Origin: QHVT01 sp036389275
GTDB taxonomy: Bacteria; Acidobacteriota; Thermoanaerobaculia; Gp7-AA8
Assembly: GCA_036389275.1 (NCBI GenBank)
Contig: DASVQE010000025.1
Span: forward strand, 1 to 64,000
Direction: 5' to 3'
Length of the DNA stretch: 64,000 bases
Both the position numbers and the translations under genes were made by a program. Each line of letters starts with the position of its first letter. Positions within the stretch are counted from its first letter, which is position 1. Positions 32,432 through 41,598 of the stretch are shown here, piece after piece. A model generated the notes under the pieces. The model saw only the letters and a program-made list of their open reading frames with translations, was not told the origin of the DNA and made no database searches.

Positions 32432-34807
32432 TCAGACATCGACCGCGGGGATGTGGCGGCCGCTGCGCCGCACGATGCCGTCGTACGCGGCGATGACGCG
32501 GCCGAACTCCTTTGCGAGCTGCTCGATGGTCGCTTCCGCACCGTCGATGCGCCCGGCGCGCGCCTCCTGCTCGAGCGTCGACGCGGCCACGTACATCCGC
32601 TTCGCGCCGACGGTGCCGCTCGAGCTCTTGAGCGCGTGCGCGGCCAGCGCGAGATCCTTCGCGTCGCCGCTCGAGGCCGCGGCGCGCAGCGCATCGAGGC
32701 GCGACGGCACGTCCTGCCGGAACGTGCGCACCAACCCTTCGAGGAAACCGGCCTGCGTGCGGCTGATGGCGAGAAACGAGCTGACGCGCTCGCGATCGAG
32801 GACGTACGAGTCGTCGTCGTGGATGACGCCCGGCGCGACGACGGGCTGCGATGCGGCCTTGCTCGTCCAGAGGCGGATCATCGCGCCGAGCTGCTCGGTC
32901 GACACCGGCTTGGCGAGATAGTCGTTCATGCCGGCGGCGATGCACTTCTCGCGCTCGCCGGCCAGCGCGTGCGCGGTGATGGCGATGACGGGCACGTTGC
33001 GCGCCGGCGGCTCCATCTGCCGGATGCGCCGCGTGGCGTCGTAGCCGTCCATGTCGGGCATCTGGCAGTCCATCAGCACGATGTCGAACTGCGACTCGCG
33101 CAACGCGGTGAGTGCTTCGAGCCCCGTCGCGGCGATCACCGCCTCATGTCCGAGACGCTGCAACTGGCCGAGGAAGACCAGTTGGTTGACGCTGTTATCC
33201 TCGGCCACGAGCACGCGCGCGCGCTGCGGCTGCGCAGGCTGCGCCGGCTCCGGCAGCGCCAGCGGCTCGATCTCTCCGGTGACGAGGCGCGCGACGCTGT
33301 CGCAGAGCTGCGCGCGGCGGATCGGCTTGATCAGGAACGCGTCGATGCCGGCGGTCTGGAACGCGACCAGGTCGGAGCGGCGGCGGCCGAAAGACGTCAG
33401 CAGCAGCAGCCGCGTCGACGCGAGCTGCGGCATCGCGCGCAGCCGTCGCGCCAGCGCCAGCCCGTCTTCATCCGGCAACTGCATGTCGAAGACGATCACG
33501 TCGTAGCGCTGCCGCTGCGCGAGCTCGAGCGCCTCGTCGCCGCTGGCCACTTCGTCGAGGCGGATGTGCGTGGCCGCGAGATGGTGCGCGACCATGAAGC
33601 GATTGGTCTCGTTCGCGTCGACGAGCAGCGCGCGGAACTTCGCAAAGTCCCACCGCCGCGCCGGCCGCGTGGCGGCGCTGGCGTCGAGCGCGAGCGGCAC
33701 CTCGAACCAGAACGTCGACCCTTCGCCTTCGACGCTCATCAGCCCGATCTCACCGTCCATCGCCTCGGTGATCTGCTTCGACACCGCCAGTCCCAGTCCG
33801 CTGCCGCCGTACTTGCGCGTGGTCGAGCCGTCCGCCTGCGTGAACGGCGTGAAGAGGCGCCGCTGCGCGTCGGGCGCGATGCCGATGCCGGTGTCGGTGA
33901 CGAGGAAGCGGATGGTCGCACCCGACTCGCGCGCCGACGGCTGCATCACGCTCAGCACCACCTCGCCGCGCTCGGTGAACTTGATGGCGTTGCCGACGAG
34001 GTTCAGCAGCACCTGGCGGATGCGGTGCGCGTCGCCGCGCAACGCGCGCGTGACGTCGGGCGCGACGAAGTAGCGGAAGCGGATGCGCTTGGCCGCGGCG
34101 CGCGGCACGAACTGTTCGGCGATGCTCTCGACCAGGTCGTCGAGATCGAAGTCGACCGCCTCGATCGTGAACTTGCCGGCTTCGACGCGCGCCAGGTCGA
34201 GCACGTCATTGACGAGCGTCAGCAGCGTCTCGCCGCTCGAGCGGATGGCCTCGGCGCAGTCGCGCTGCTCCGGCGTCAGCGGCGTGCCGAGGAGCAGGCC
34301 GACCATGCCGAGGACCCCGTTGAGGGGCGTGCGGATCTCGTGGCTGACATTGGCGAGGAACTCCGACTTCGCGCGCGCGGAGCGGACCGCCGTGTCGCGG
34401 GCGCGGGCCAGCTCCTCTTCGACGTTCTTGCGCGTGGTGATGTCGCGCGCCACCGCCTCGTAGCCGGCCACGCGCTCGCCGTCGAGGATCGTGAGCACGT
34501 TCTGCCCGACCCAGATGCGCTGCCCCGACTTGGTGATGATCGGGAACTCGTAATACGTCGTGTGCTCGCGGGTGCGGAACTGCTCGGCGTAGAAGCGCGC
34601 CGCCGCGTCGCGGTCCTGCGGATCGACCAGATCGAGGTACTGCATGCCGAGCAGCTCCTCGCGGTCGTAGCCGGTGATCCGCACGGAGGCGGGATTCACA
34701 TACGTAAAATACCCACGGTAATCCGTGCGATAAATAATCTCGGATGCGTTCTCGATGATGTGCTGGTACCGCTCGCGCGATTCCCGCAGCTCGTCGTCGA
34801 TTTCCAT
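32432..34807 (-). CDS. Hybrid sensor histidine kinase (PAS-HisKA-HATPase-REC-REC-HPt)
   Basis: 791 aa, no TM segments. PAS at 8-125 (IIENASEIIYRTDYRGYFTY), HisKA with H156 in ANVSHEIRTPLNG, HATPase with DTGIGIAP and GSGLGLAVSKQI, a first receiver with DVIVFDMQLPDEDG, a second with DIVLMDCQMPDMDG, and a terminal HPt with AAHALKSSSGTVGA. Both receivers keep the phospho-acceptor Asp. The architecture resembles BarA/ArcB-type phosphorelays. Start at the ATG preceding the PAS domain. The downstream kinase-receiver protein is a candidate relay output. Confidence 0.93.
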   Translation of the reverse strand: MEIDDELRESRERYQHIIENASEIIYRTDYRGYFTYVNPASVRITGYDREELLGMQYLDLVDPQDRDAAARFYAEQFRTREHTTYYEFPIITKSGQRIWVGQNVLTILDGERVAGYEAVARDITTRKNVEEELARARDTAVRSARAKSEFLANVSHEIRTPLNGVLGMVGLLLGTPLTPEQRDCAEAIRSSGETLLTLVNDVLDLARVEAGKFTIEAVDFDLDDLVESIAEQFVPRAAAKRIRFRYFVAPDVTRALRGDAHRIRQVLLNLVGNAIKFTERGEVVLSVMQPSARESGATIRFLVTDTGIGIAPDAQRRLFTPFTQADGSTTRKYGGSGLGLAVSKQITEAMDGEIGLMSVEGEGSTFWFEVPLALDASAATRPARRWDFAKFRALLVDANETNRFMVAHHLAATHIRLDEVASGDEALELAQRQRYDVIVFDMQLPDEDGLALARRLRAMPQLASTRLLLLTSFGRRRSDLVAFQTAGIDAFLIKPIRRAQLCDSVARLVTGEIEPLALPEPAQPAQPQRARVLVAEDNSVNQLVFLGQLQRLGHEAVIAATGLEALTALRESQFDIVLMDCQMPDMDGYDATRRIRQMEPPARNVPVIAITAHALAGEREKCIAAGMNDYLAKPVSTEQLGAMIRLWTSKAASQPVVAPGVIHDDDSYVLDRERVSSFLAISRTQAGFLEGLVRTFRQDVPSRLDALRAAASSGDAKDLALAAHALKSSSGTVGAKRMYVAASTLEQEARAGRIDGAEATIEQLAKEFGRVIAAYDGIVRRSGRHIPAVDV

Positions 34808-34870
34808 GGGAGCGGCGAAATTGTAACGCCGCGGAAGAAAATCGCGCCGGCCGCGTCTAATAGAGATCGA

Positions 34871-35428
34871 GTGCCCACGGAGACGACCGAAGAGGTCCTG
34901 ATCGAGCACGCCCGGCGCGGCGAGGAGCACGCCCTCGAGGCCATCTATCGCCGCCATTCCGGGCGGCTCTTCACGCTGGCGTTCTACTCGCTCGGCTCGC
35001 GCAGCGCGGCCGAGGATGCGGTGCAGACCATCTTCGCCCGCGCCTTCGCCTCCATCGACCGCTTCGAGGGCGCCAGCTCGCTCTCCACCTGGCTGACGCG
35101 CATCGCCATGAACCACGTCACCGACGAGCTGCGCCGGCGGCGCGTGGCCTACGTCCCGCTGGAGAGCATCCTCGGCGGCGACGAGGAAGTCTCGGCCGAA
35201 GCGTCGCCGGAGGAGCGGCACGCGGCGCAGCAGACGGAAGTCATCGTCGCGCGCGCGCTGCAGGAGCTGCCGCCGAAGCTGCGCACGGCGGTGGTGCTGC
35301 GCTACATCGACAACCTCTCGTACCAGGAGATCGCCGCGGTGCTGGGCGTCTCGGTCGGTACGGTCTCATCCCGTTTGAACCGCGCGCTGGCGCAGCTCGA
35401 GCCGATTCTGCGGCCGCTGCGCGCGTGA
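34871..35428 (+). CDS. RNA polymerase ECF-type sigma factor
   Basis: 185 aa from a GTG. Sigma-70 region 2 at residues 10-80 (EEHALEAIYRRHSGRLFTLA, SAAEDAVQTIFARAFASIDR, STWLTRIAMNHVTDELRRRR) and region 4 at 125-180 (LPPKLRTAVVLRYIDNLSYQ, EIAAVLGVSVGTVSSRLNRA). The next gene is a zinc-binding anti-sigma candidate 14 nt downstream, then a TonB receptor and a LamG-like protein in an unbroken operon. This suggests regulation of an outer-membrane uptake or adhesion function. Confidence 0.93.
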   Translation: MPTETTEEVLIEHARRGEEHALEAIYRRHSGRLFTLAFYSLGSRSAAEDAVQTIFARAFASIDRFEGASSLSTWLTRIAMNHVTDELRRRRVAYVPLESILGGDEEVSAEASPEERHAAQQTEVIVARALQELPPKLRTAVVLRYIDNLSYQEIAAVLGVSVGTVSSRLNRALAQLEPILRPLRA

Positions 35429-35442
35429 GGAAGGAGCCTCCA

Positions 35443-36087
35443 ATGTCCTGCTGGCGATTCGATGTCCGACGCAATCTGTTCCGCTACGCCGACGGTGCGG
35501 CGTCGCCGCGCGTCGTCGACAAAGTGGAGCGGCATCTGCTCGACTGCGTGCACTGCCGCGCCACGGTGATGCGCCTGCGCGGCGCGCGCACGCTGCTGCG
35601 CGGACTGCCGCAGCTCGACGCGCCGATGCTGAACGTGCGCGCGCTGCGCACGCGCGGACTCGCCGCGGCGAAGAAGCCCGTCCACACCTGGCCGAAGCGC
35701 CTGGCGGCCGACTTCGGCATCGCCAGCGCGTTCTTCCTCGTCTTCGCCGTGCTCTGGGCGCACGCGGCCAGCGCGCGCGCGAGCCGCCGCGACTGGTCGA
35801 GCTTCCGCCCCATCGCCATCGCCGAGCTGCGCGACACGAGCGATCCGCACGTCATCACCGAAGGGATCGTGGCCGGCATGGTGGGCGAGCGCGACGAGAA
35901 CGGCTCGGCGCGATTCAAGCTGGCCGACCCGAATCACCGCGACCGCTTCGTCGTCTGCGAAATCCTCGACGCCAACATGCGCGTGCCGAAAGACGGTACG
36001 CGCGTGCGCGTCTACGGCGTCAGCCGCTACGACTCCCGACCCGAACATCGCTGGTTCGAAATCCATCCTGTGCTGAGGATCGAATAA
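35443..36087 (+). CDS. Putative zinc-finger anti-sigma factor (transmembrane)
   Basis: 214 aa. The ATG at 35443 is preceded by GAAGGAG at 8-nt spacing; a GTG at 35425 overlapping the sigma stop is less likely. N-terminal HLLDCVHC has the Hx3Cx2C core of zinc anti-sigma domains after an FRYADGAASPRVVDKVERHL helix. TM segment about residues 95-112, then a periplasmic beta domain with an OB-like look (VITEGIVAGMVGERDENGSA, FVVCEILDANMRVPKDGTRV). Adjacent to the ECF sigma gene; the pairing is inferred from context. Confidence 0.72.
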   Translation: MSCWRFDVRRNLFRYADGAASPRVVDKVERHLLDCVHCRATVMRLRGARTLLRGLPQLDAPMLNVRALRTRGLAAAKKPVHTWPKRLAADFGIASAFFLVFAVLWAHAASARASRRDWSSFRPIAIAELRDTSDPHVITEGIVAGMVGERDENGSARFKLADPNHRDRFVVCEILDANMRVPKDGTRVRVYGVSRYDSRPEHRWFEIHPVLRIE

Positions 36088-38904
36088 ATGCCGAGAGTGA
36101 TCTGGATCGTCCCATTCCTTCTGCTTCTGCTCCTGGCCGCCGTGGCCGGAGCGCAGACCACCGACACCGCCTCGCTGCGCGGCTCGGTGGTCGATCCGTC
36201 GGGCGCGGCCGTCAGCGGCGCGCGCGTGACGCTCGAGAATGCCGACACCGGGCTGCGTCGCGAGACCACGTCCGACAGCCGCGGCGAGTTCCGCTTCGGC
36301 ACGCTGCCGGTGACGGACGGCTACAAGCTGACGGTCGCCATGAGCGGCTTCACCGATACGACCGAGGGACCGTTCACGCTGCGCGCAGGCGAGACGGCCT
36401 CGTTTCACACGCGCCTCGGCGCGCAGGCGGCGAGCGGCACCGTGACCGTGTTCGGCACCTCCGAGCACGTGCGCACCGACTCGCCGGAGCTCGGCACGCG
36501 CCTCGAGGAAAACGCCATCCGCGAGCTGCCGGTGATCGGGCGGAAGCTCACCAACCTGCCGCTCTTCAACTCGGCGGTGCGGCCTGCCCGCGGCACCGGC
36601 GACCTCTTTCTGAACAACACCCTCTTCGTGATCAACGGCGGCGGCCGGCGCCAGACCACCTACACGCTCGACGGCAGCAACGCCGACGACGCGTGGGGCC
36701 GCCAGACGATCTTCACGAACGTGCCGCTCTCCTCGGTGCAGGAGCTGACGGTACTGACTAATGCGTTCAGTGCCGAGTACGGCCGGTCAACCGGCAGCGC
36801 CATCAACGTCGTCACGCACGCCGGCACGAACGAGATGATGGGCGACTTCTCGGTGCTCTATCGTCCGCGCTCGCTGCAGCCCGACGCGCCGGTGACCGGC
36901 CTGGCCGCGGGCGACGAGCTGCGCCAGGGCAGCGCCACCATCTCCGGCCCGATCGTCGCCGACCGCGTGCACTTCCTCGTTTCGGCCGAGTACAACGACC
37001 AGCAGCGCGAGTCGAGCGTCACCTCACTGCTCGCGCCGTCGGTGTTCGACGGGACGTATCGCCAGACCCTCGGCATGGCGCGCGTCGACGCCGACATCAA
37101 CGACGCCAATCACTTCTTCGCCCGCGGCAACATCGACCGCTTCACCGACACCAATCCGGCCGACGCCGTCGGCGGCAACAACCTGCCGAGCGCCGCGCGC
37201 ACCTTCCGCCGCTCGACGCGCTCGCTGCAGCTCTCGGAGTCGATGGTCATCGGCGGGAACGCCTTCAACGAAGCGCGCATCATCGGGCAGTGGGGCGACC
37301 CGATCACCGAGTTCGAGCCGGTCACGCCGTCGCCGCAGTTCATCCGTCCCGGCGTGTCGACCGAGGGTGAGTCACGCTCGGCGCGGCTGACCAACGATCA
37401 GTATCAGCTCGCCGATACCTTCAGTTGGACCAGCGGCCGGCACTCGCTGCGCATCGGCGGCGACTATCTTCGCTCGACGTCCGGCGGCAACGGGCAGGAG
37501 TTCGGCTCGCCGTTCGTCCTCGGCCAGTTCACCTTCCGCACCGGCATTCCCGCGTCGACGCCGACCTCGCAGCTCACCATCGCCGACGTCACGCGTTTCA
37601 CGCAGGGCTTCGGCAACGTGACGTACGAGGTGACGGACGAGCTCTACTCCGCGTTCGTGCAGGACGACTGGCGGCCGCTCGACCGCCTCACGCTGAACCT
37701 CGGCCTGCGCTATGACCGGCAGAAGCTCACCGGCGACGACGATAACCTCGCGCCGCGCCTCGGCTTCGCCTACACGCTCAACGACCGCACCGCGCTGCGC
37801 GGCGGCTACGGGATTTACTACTCGCAGATCCGCTCGAACATCGTGGCCGGTTGGGAGCTGAACGGACCGGAAGGCTTCTTCACCTACAGCGTCGCGCCGG
37901 GGCAGCTCGGCTTCCCGACCTCGCTCACGCCGCCGGCTTCGCTGCCGACCGGCGCGAACGTGCCGGCGCGCGACATCACCGTCCGTCCCGGCCGCGCCGA
38001 TTACTACAACCAGTTCTTCGACGTCTCGCGCCTCCGCTTCTATCCCGACGAGCTGGTGAATCCGCGCACGTGGCAGACGTCGCTCGGGTTCGAGCGCGCG
38101 CTCGGCGCGTCGTGGTTCCTCAGCACCGACTTCGTCTACGCGCACACGACCGACATCGAGCGCAACATCGACGCGAATGCGCCGGCGGAGTTCGTGCGCA
38201 CGGCGCAGGGACAGACGCGCAACGCCGCGGCGGCCGATGCCACGCGTCCGATCGTGCCGGTGGCGAACGGCTATCGGCGCATTCTCGTCACGGTGAATCA
38301 GGGTGAGGTGAAGCATCGCAGCGCGCAGATCAACCTGCGCCGCACGTTCGAAGAGCGTTACGGCGTGCTGGCCAGCTACACCTGGTCGCACACGCGCAAC
38401 AACGTCGAGCCGGACGCGCCGGGCGGCGATCCGAACGACCCGAACCGTCTCGATCTCGAATGGGCGGACAGCCTGCTCGACCAGCGCCACCGCGGCGTGG
38501 TCACGGTGTGGCGGCGCGTGCCGCTCGGCATCGTGATCGGCGGTGTGGCCACCGCGGCCTCGGGACGTCCGTACAACATCACCATCGGCACGGACGTGAA
38601 CAGCGACGCCGCGAACAGCGATCGCCCGATCGTCAACGGCAGCGTCCTCGGGCGCAACGCCGGCCGCAACTCGTCGGTGATGAGCTTCGACGCGTTCGCC
38701 GAAAAGGAGTTCGCCGTCGGCGGCGCGCGCCTCGGACTGCGCGCCGAGGTGTTCAATCTGACCAATCGCGAAAATGTCGTCGGCCGCAACGGTGTTTACG
38801 GGAACGCGGCCGATCCGCTGGCAGCCCTCGGTACGCCGCTCGGCGGAATCGCCAACGTCGAGCCCGGCCGCCAGGTGCAGTTCGCGCTGCGCGTTCAATA
38901 CTGA
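36088..38904 (+). CDS. TonB-dependent receptor with carboxypeptidase-regulatory-like domain (Oar-type)
   Basis: 938 aa with signal peptide ending AVAGAQ (residue 22). An N-terminal CarboxypepD_reg/Cna-B-like domain at 27-108 (LRGSVVDPSGAAVSGARVTL), then a plug (TTYTLDGSNADDAW, VQELTVLTNAFSAEYGRSTG) and a 22-strand-type barrel ending in the aromatic GRQVQFALRVQY. Located in the outer membrane; ligand unknown. The ATG follows the anti-sigma TAA without a gap, and its TGA overlaps the next ATG by one base. Confidence 0.93.
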   Translation: MPRVIWIVPFLLLLLLAAVAGAQTTDTASLRGSVVDPSGAAVSGARVTLENADTGLRRETTSDSRGEFRFGTLPVTDGYKLTVAMSGFTDTTEGPFTLRAGETASFHTRLGAQAASGTVTVFGTSEHVRTDSPELGTRLEENAIRELPVIGRKLTNLPLFNSAVRPARGTGDLFLNNTLFVINGGGRRQTTYTLDGSNADDAWGRQTIFTNVPLSSVQELTVLTNAFSAEYGRSTGSAINVVTHAGTNEMMGDFSVLYRPRSLQPDAPVTGLAAGDELRQGSATISGPIVADRVHFLVSAEYNDQQRESSVTSLLAPSVFDGTYRQTLGMARVDADINDANHFFARGNIDRFTDTNPADAVGGNNLPSAARTFRRSTRSLQLSESMVIGGNAFNEARIIGQWGDPITEFEPVTPSPQFIRPGVSTEGESRSARLTNDQYQLADTFSWTSGRHSLRIGGDYLRSTSGGNGQEFGSPFVLGQFTFRTGIPASTPTSQLTIADVTRFTQGFGNVTYEVTDELYSAFVQDDWRPLDRLTLNLGLRYDRQKLTGDDDNLAPRLGFAYTLNDRTALRGGYGIYYSQIRSNIVAGWELNGPEGFFTYSVAPGQLGFPTSLTPPASLPTGANVPARDITVRPGRADYYNQFFDVSRLRFYPDELVNPRTWQTSLGFERALGASWFLSTDFVYAHTTDIERNIDANAPAEFVRTAQGQTRNAAAADATRPIVPVANGYRRILVTVNQGEVKHRSAQINLRRTFEERYGVLASYTWSHTRNNVEPDAPGGDPNDPNRLDLEWADSLLDQRHRGVVTVWRRVPLGIVIGGVATAASGRPYNITIGTDVNSDAANSDRPIVNGSVLGRNAGRNSSVMSFDAFAEKEFAVGGARLGLRAEVFNLTNRENVVGRNGVYGNAADPLAALGTPLGGIANVEPGRQVQFALRVQY

Positions 38905-39581
38905 TGATCCAACGACTCTCCATCGCTCTCGCCGCCGCGGCCGTGCTGGTCGCGGCGGCACCTTCCCGCACCGAAGACCCGTCGCGTTTTCTCGGCGTGG
39001 TCGGCAACTGGACCGTCGCCAATGACGAGTCGCGCCACAAGGTCGTGCAGGTCGACGGCCGGCAGTGGATCAAAGGACAGCCGTCGGCAGGACTGGCGGC
39101 GAAGGCGCGCACGATCTACGGCTCGAAGCACGAGGAGTTCATCGACAGCGTCAAGGCGTACGCGTACTTTCCGTACGCCGTCGCGCGCGACATTCCCGAC
39201 TTTCACGACGGCGAGATCACCATGCGCTTCCGGCTGATCTCCGGCCAGCTCGATCAGTGCGCCGGCATCCTCTTCAACCTCAAGCCGAACGGCGACTACC
39301 TGACCGTGCGCTTCAACGGGAAAGAGGACAACCTGGTGCTCTGGACGTTCCAGAGCGGCAAGCGCAGTTTCGTGAAGAAAGGCGCGCACGACGTCCATCT
39401 GCAGATGGGGACGTGGCACACGATGAAGATCGCCGTCGACGGCACGCAGTTGCGCGGCTACCTCGACGGCGAGCTGCTGCTCGAGTACACGATGGCCGCG
39501 CCGGTGTCGGGCAAGGTCGGGCTCTGGTCGAAGACCGACAGCGTGAGCCAGTTCTCCAACTTCACCGTCGCCGCGCGCTGA
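38904..39581 (+). CDS. Secreted LamG/DUF1080-like carbohydrate-binding-fold protein
   Basis: 225 aa with signal peptide (MIQRLSIALAAAAVLVAAAP). The mature part is a concanavalin-like sandwich: DGEITMRFRLISGQLDQCAG, ILFNLKPNGDYLTVRFNGKE, WHTMKIAVDGTQLRGYLDGE, VGLWSKTDSVSQFSNFTV, as in LamG/3-keto-disaccharide hydrolase (DUF1080) proteins. Coupled to the TonB receptor by TGATG. A surface glycan ligand is plausible. The stop codon directly precedes a 34-bp-arm hairpin. Confidence 0.8.
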   Translation: MIQRLSIALAAAAVLVAAAPSRTEDPSRFLGVVGNWTVANDESRHKVVQVDGRQWIKGQPSAGLAAKARTIYGSKHEEFIDSVKAYAYFPYAVARDIPDFHDGEITMRFRLISGQLDQCAGILFNLKPNGDYLTVRFNGKEDNLVLWTFQSGKRSFVKKGAHDVHLQMGTWHTMKIAVDGTQLRGYLDGELLLEYTMAAPVSGKVGLWSKTDSVSQFSNFTVAAR

Positions 39582-39676
39582 TGTCATCCCGAGCGTAGCG
39601 AGGGACCTGGGTGGGCGGGCGGCACGCGGATCGCGCCACCCTCCCACCCAGGTCCCTCGCTACGCTCGGGATGACA
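39582..39676. repeat. Long palindromic element between convergent genes
   Basis: Perfect 34-bp inverted arms (39582-39615 and 39643-39676), beginning TGTCATCCCGAGCGTAGCGA, around a 27-nt loop. It follows the plus-strand TGA immediately, and its right arm encodes the last residues (LSSRA) and the TAG of the convergent ABC permease. The GTCATCCCGAGCGTAGCGAG core is, to my knowledge, seen at many intergenic sites in diverse bacterial genomes, so this is probably a dispersed repeat acting as a bidirectional terminator. Confidence 0.85.
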
Positions 39677-40934
39677 GGAGGTAGGCGGCGGCGACGAGGG
39701 CGGGCCAGAGCAGGTAGAACACGAGCTCCGCGCCGCGCGGCGTTTTCGCCAGCGGATAGCCGGGGTAGTCGCTCGGCGCGCTCTCGCCGCGCACGAGTCC
39801 GGCGAGCGAGTAGATCGTGTCGAGCACGATCTCTTCCGTGGTCGAGCGGCTGATCGAGCGTTTGCCGCCGAGGTCGTAGACGATCTCGCCGTAGCGCTGA
39901 TCGTTCTCGAACAGGCCGGAGCGGCCGGCCAGCGGATAGCGCACGTCGAGCGCGCGCATGCTGCGGCGGAGCTTGATCAGCACGTTCGATGCGAAGTCGC
40001 GCATGCGCGGATCCTCGGCGGCGAGAAAGACCGTGACGCGCAGCGGCGCGGCGATCGAGGCGAGCCGCTGCTCGTCGGCCGGCGCGAAGGAGTTGCGGCG
40101 GTTTTCGGAGAGATCGGCGCTCGCGCGCAGTTGCATCGCGCCGGCGATGATCACGAGCGCGATGACGATGACGATGCTGGTGCGGACGACGCGCGCACGC
40201 GCCGCATCGAGGGCGATCGTGGCGCAGGCGAAGAGCGCGAGCGTGACGATCAGCGCGACCAGCACCACGTCCGCGCGCAGCAACCCTTGCTCGAAGCTGC
40301 GCAGGATCGCGGCAGGCGTGAACGCCGCCACGCGCTCGATCCAGCCGCCGCGGCCCGCGGCCACGAAGTCGAGCGCCCATGTGGCGATGGTGAAGGCGAG
40401 CACCACGATCGCCGCGTTCGCCGCGCCCGGCATCGCCGCCGCCGCGAGCGCCGCCAGCGACGCGGTGAAGAGAAAGCGCAGCGTGTAGCCGAGGAAGACG
40501 TTCGCGGTTTCGGAGAAATCAAGATGGCCGCCGTAGATGCGCCACAGCACGAGCGCGAGCAGCAGCGGGATCAGCGAGACGAGCCACGCGAGCAGCAGCG
40601 TGATCGCCTTGACGAACATCTGCCGCGCCAGCGACGCCGGCCACTGCACCATGAGCTGCAGCGCGCCGGTCGCTTTCTCCGATGCGATCAGCCGGATCAC
40701 CACGAACGGGAAGAGGAGCGTGATGGCGAGGTCGTACGCGCCGAACGACGGCACGACGATGCCGTCGAGCGGCGAGAGCCCTTGCGCGAGCGCGGCCGGT
40801 CCGCCGCCGATGCCGCTCGCCTCCGCGTATGCGCGCACCGCGGTGATGAAGCTCTGTCCTTCGAGCAGGCCGATGGCGATCAGCAGCAGCCAGAACGCGC
40901 GCGAGGCGCGCAGCTCCGCGAGCTCCTTCCGCAT
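39660..40934 (-). CDS. ABC-2 type transporter permease
   Basis: 424 aa with six or more TM segments: RASRAFWLLLIAIGLLEGQS at the start, VRLIASEKATGALQLMVQWP, later a large periplasmic domain (residues about 270-400) and a final TM (LVFYLLWPALVAAAYLL). Resembles the GldF/NosY-type ABC-2 permeases. The ATG at 40934 lies 4 nt after the ATPase stop; an upstream TTG is less likely. The final five residues and stop are contributed by the palindromic repeat, so the native C-terminus may have been changed slightly. Confidence 0.85.
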   Translation of the reverse strand: MRKELAELRASRAFWLLLIAIGLLEGQSFITAVRAYAEASGIGGGPAALAQGLSPLDGIVVPSFGAYDLAITLLFPFVVIRLIASEKATGALQLMVQWPASLARQMFVKAITLLLAWLVSLIPLLLALVLWRIYGGHLDFSETANVFLGYTLRFLFTASLAALAAAAMPGAANAAIVVLAFTIATWALDFVAAGRGGWIERVAAFTPAAILRSFEQGLLRADVVLVALIVTLALFACATIALDAARARVVRTSIVIVIALVIIAGAMQLRASADLSENRRNSFAPADEQRLASIAAPLRVTVFLAAEDPRMRDFASNVLIKLRRSMRALDVRYPLAGRSGLFENDQRYGEIVYDLGGKRSISRSTTEEIVLDTIYSLAGLVRGESAPSDYPGYPLAKTPRGAELVFYLLWPALVAAAYLLSSRA

Positions 40935-40938
40935 CAGG

Positions 40939-41598
40939 TCACGCGAGCGCAAGGAAGACGTCCTCCAGTCCGCCGTGCTCGATGGCCGCGCGCGCCTTGA
41001 GCTCGGTCAGCGTTCCCTCGGCGATGCTGCGCCCGTCGTTCATCAGCAGCAGGCGGTCGCACACGCGCTCCGCGTCGACGAGCTGATGGATCGACAGCAC
41101 CAGCGTGCGGCCCGACGCCGCCACGCCGCGCAGCAGCTCGATGGCCGCGCGCGTCTGCCGGAAATCGAGCCCGTCGAACGGCTCGTCGAGCAGGATCGCC
41201 GGCGCGGTGGCGAGCAGTCCGAGGGCGATGTTCAGCCGCTTCGTCTCACCTTTCGAGAGCGAGCGCACCGGCTGCGTCGCCAGGCGTTCGAGATCGAGAT
41301 CGCGCAGCAACGCGTCGACGCGGTCGCGCGAGCCGAACGCGCGCGACTGCACCTCGAGCGTCCAGCGCACGCGCTGATCGGGCCAGGGACGGATGGCGTC
41401 GGGGACGTAGAAGAGCGCGCCGTCGACGCTGCCGGCGTCGCGCGGGATGACGCCGGCCACGGCGGCGAAGAGCGTGGTCTTGCCGGCGCCGTTCGGACCG
41501 ATCACGCCGAGGATCTCGCCCGGATGGGCGCGGAACGAGACCTCGCGCACGATCGTGCGCGCGCCGCGCCGCACCGTGATCTGCGAGACCTCCAGCAT
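40939..41598 (-). CDS. ABC transporter ATP-binding protein
   Basis: 219 aa. Walker A GPNGAGKTT (about residues 34-42), signature LSKGETKRLNIALGLL, Walker B AILLDEPFDGLD and switch His in LSIHQL. Single-domain ATPase of the ABC-2 class, partner of the permease 4 nt downstream. The ATG overlaps the TGA of the preceding lipoprotein gene by one base. Exports an unknown substrate. Confidence 0.93.
   Translation of the reverse strand: MLEVSQITVRRGARTIVREVSFRAHPGEILGVIGPNGAGKTTLFAAVAGVIPRDAGSVDGALFYVPDAIRPWPDQRVRWTLEVQSRAFGSRDRVDALLRDLDLERLATQPVRSLSKGETKRLNIALGLLATAPAILLDEPFDGLDFRQTRAAIELLRGVAASGRTLVLSIHQLVDAERVCDRLLLMNDGRSIAEGTLTELKARAAIEHGGLEDVFLALA

Noticed and set aside
31895..34870. Long plus-strand extension upstream of the ECF sigma factor
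   Set aside because: Only the last 558 nt encode the sigma factor; the rest is antisense to two kinases with clear domains.
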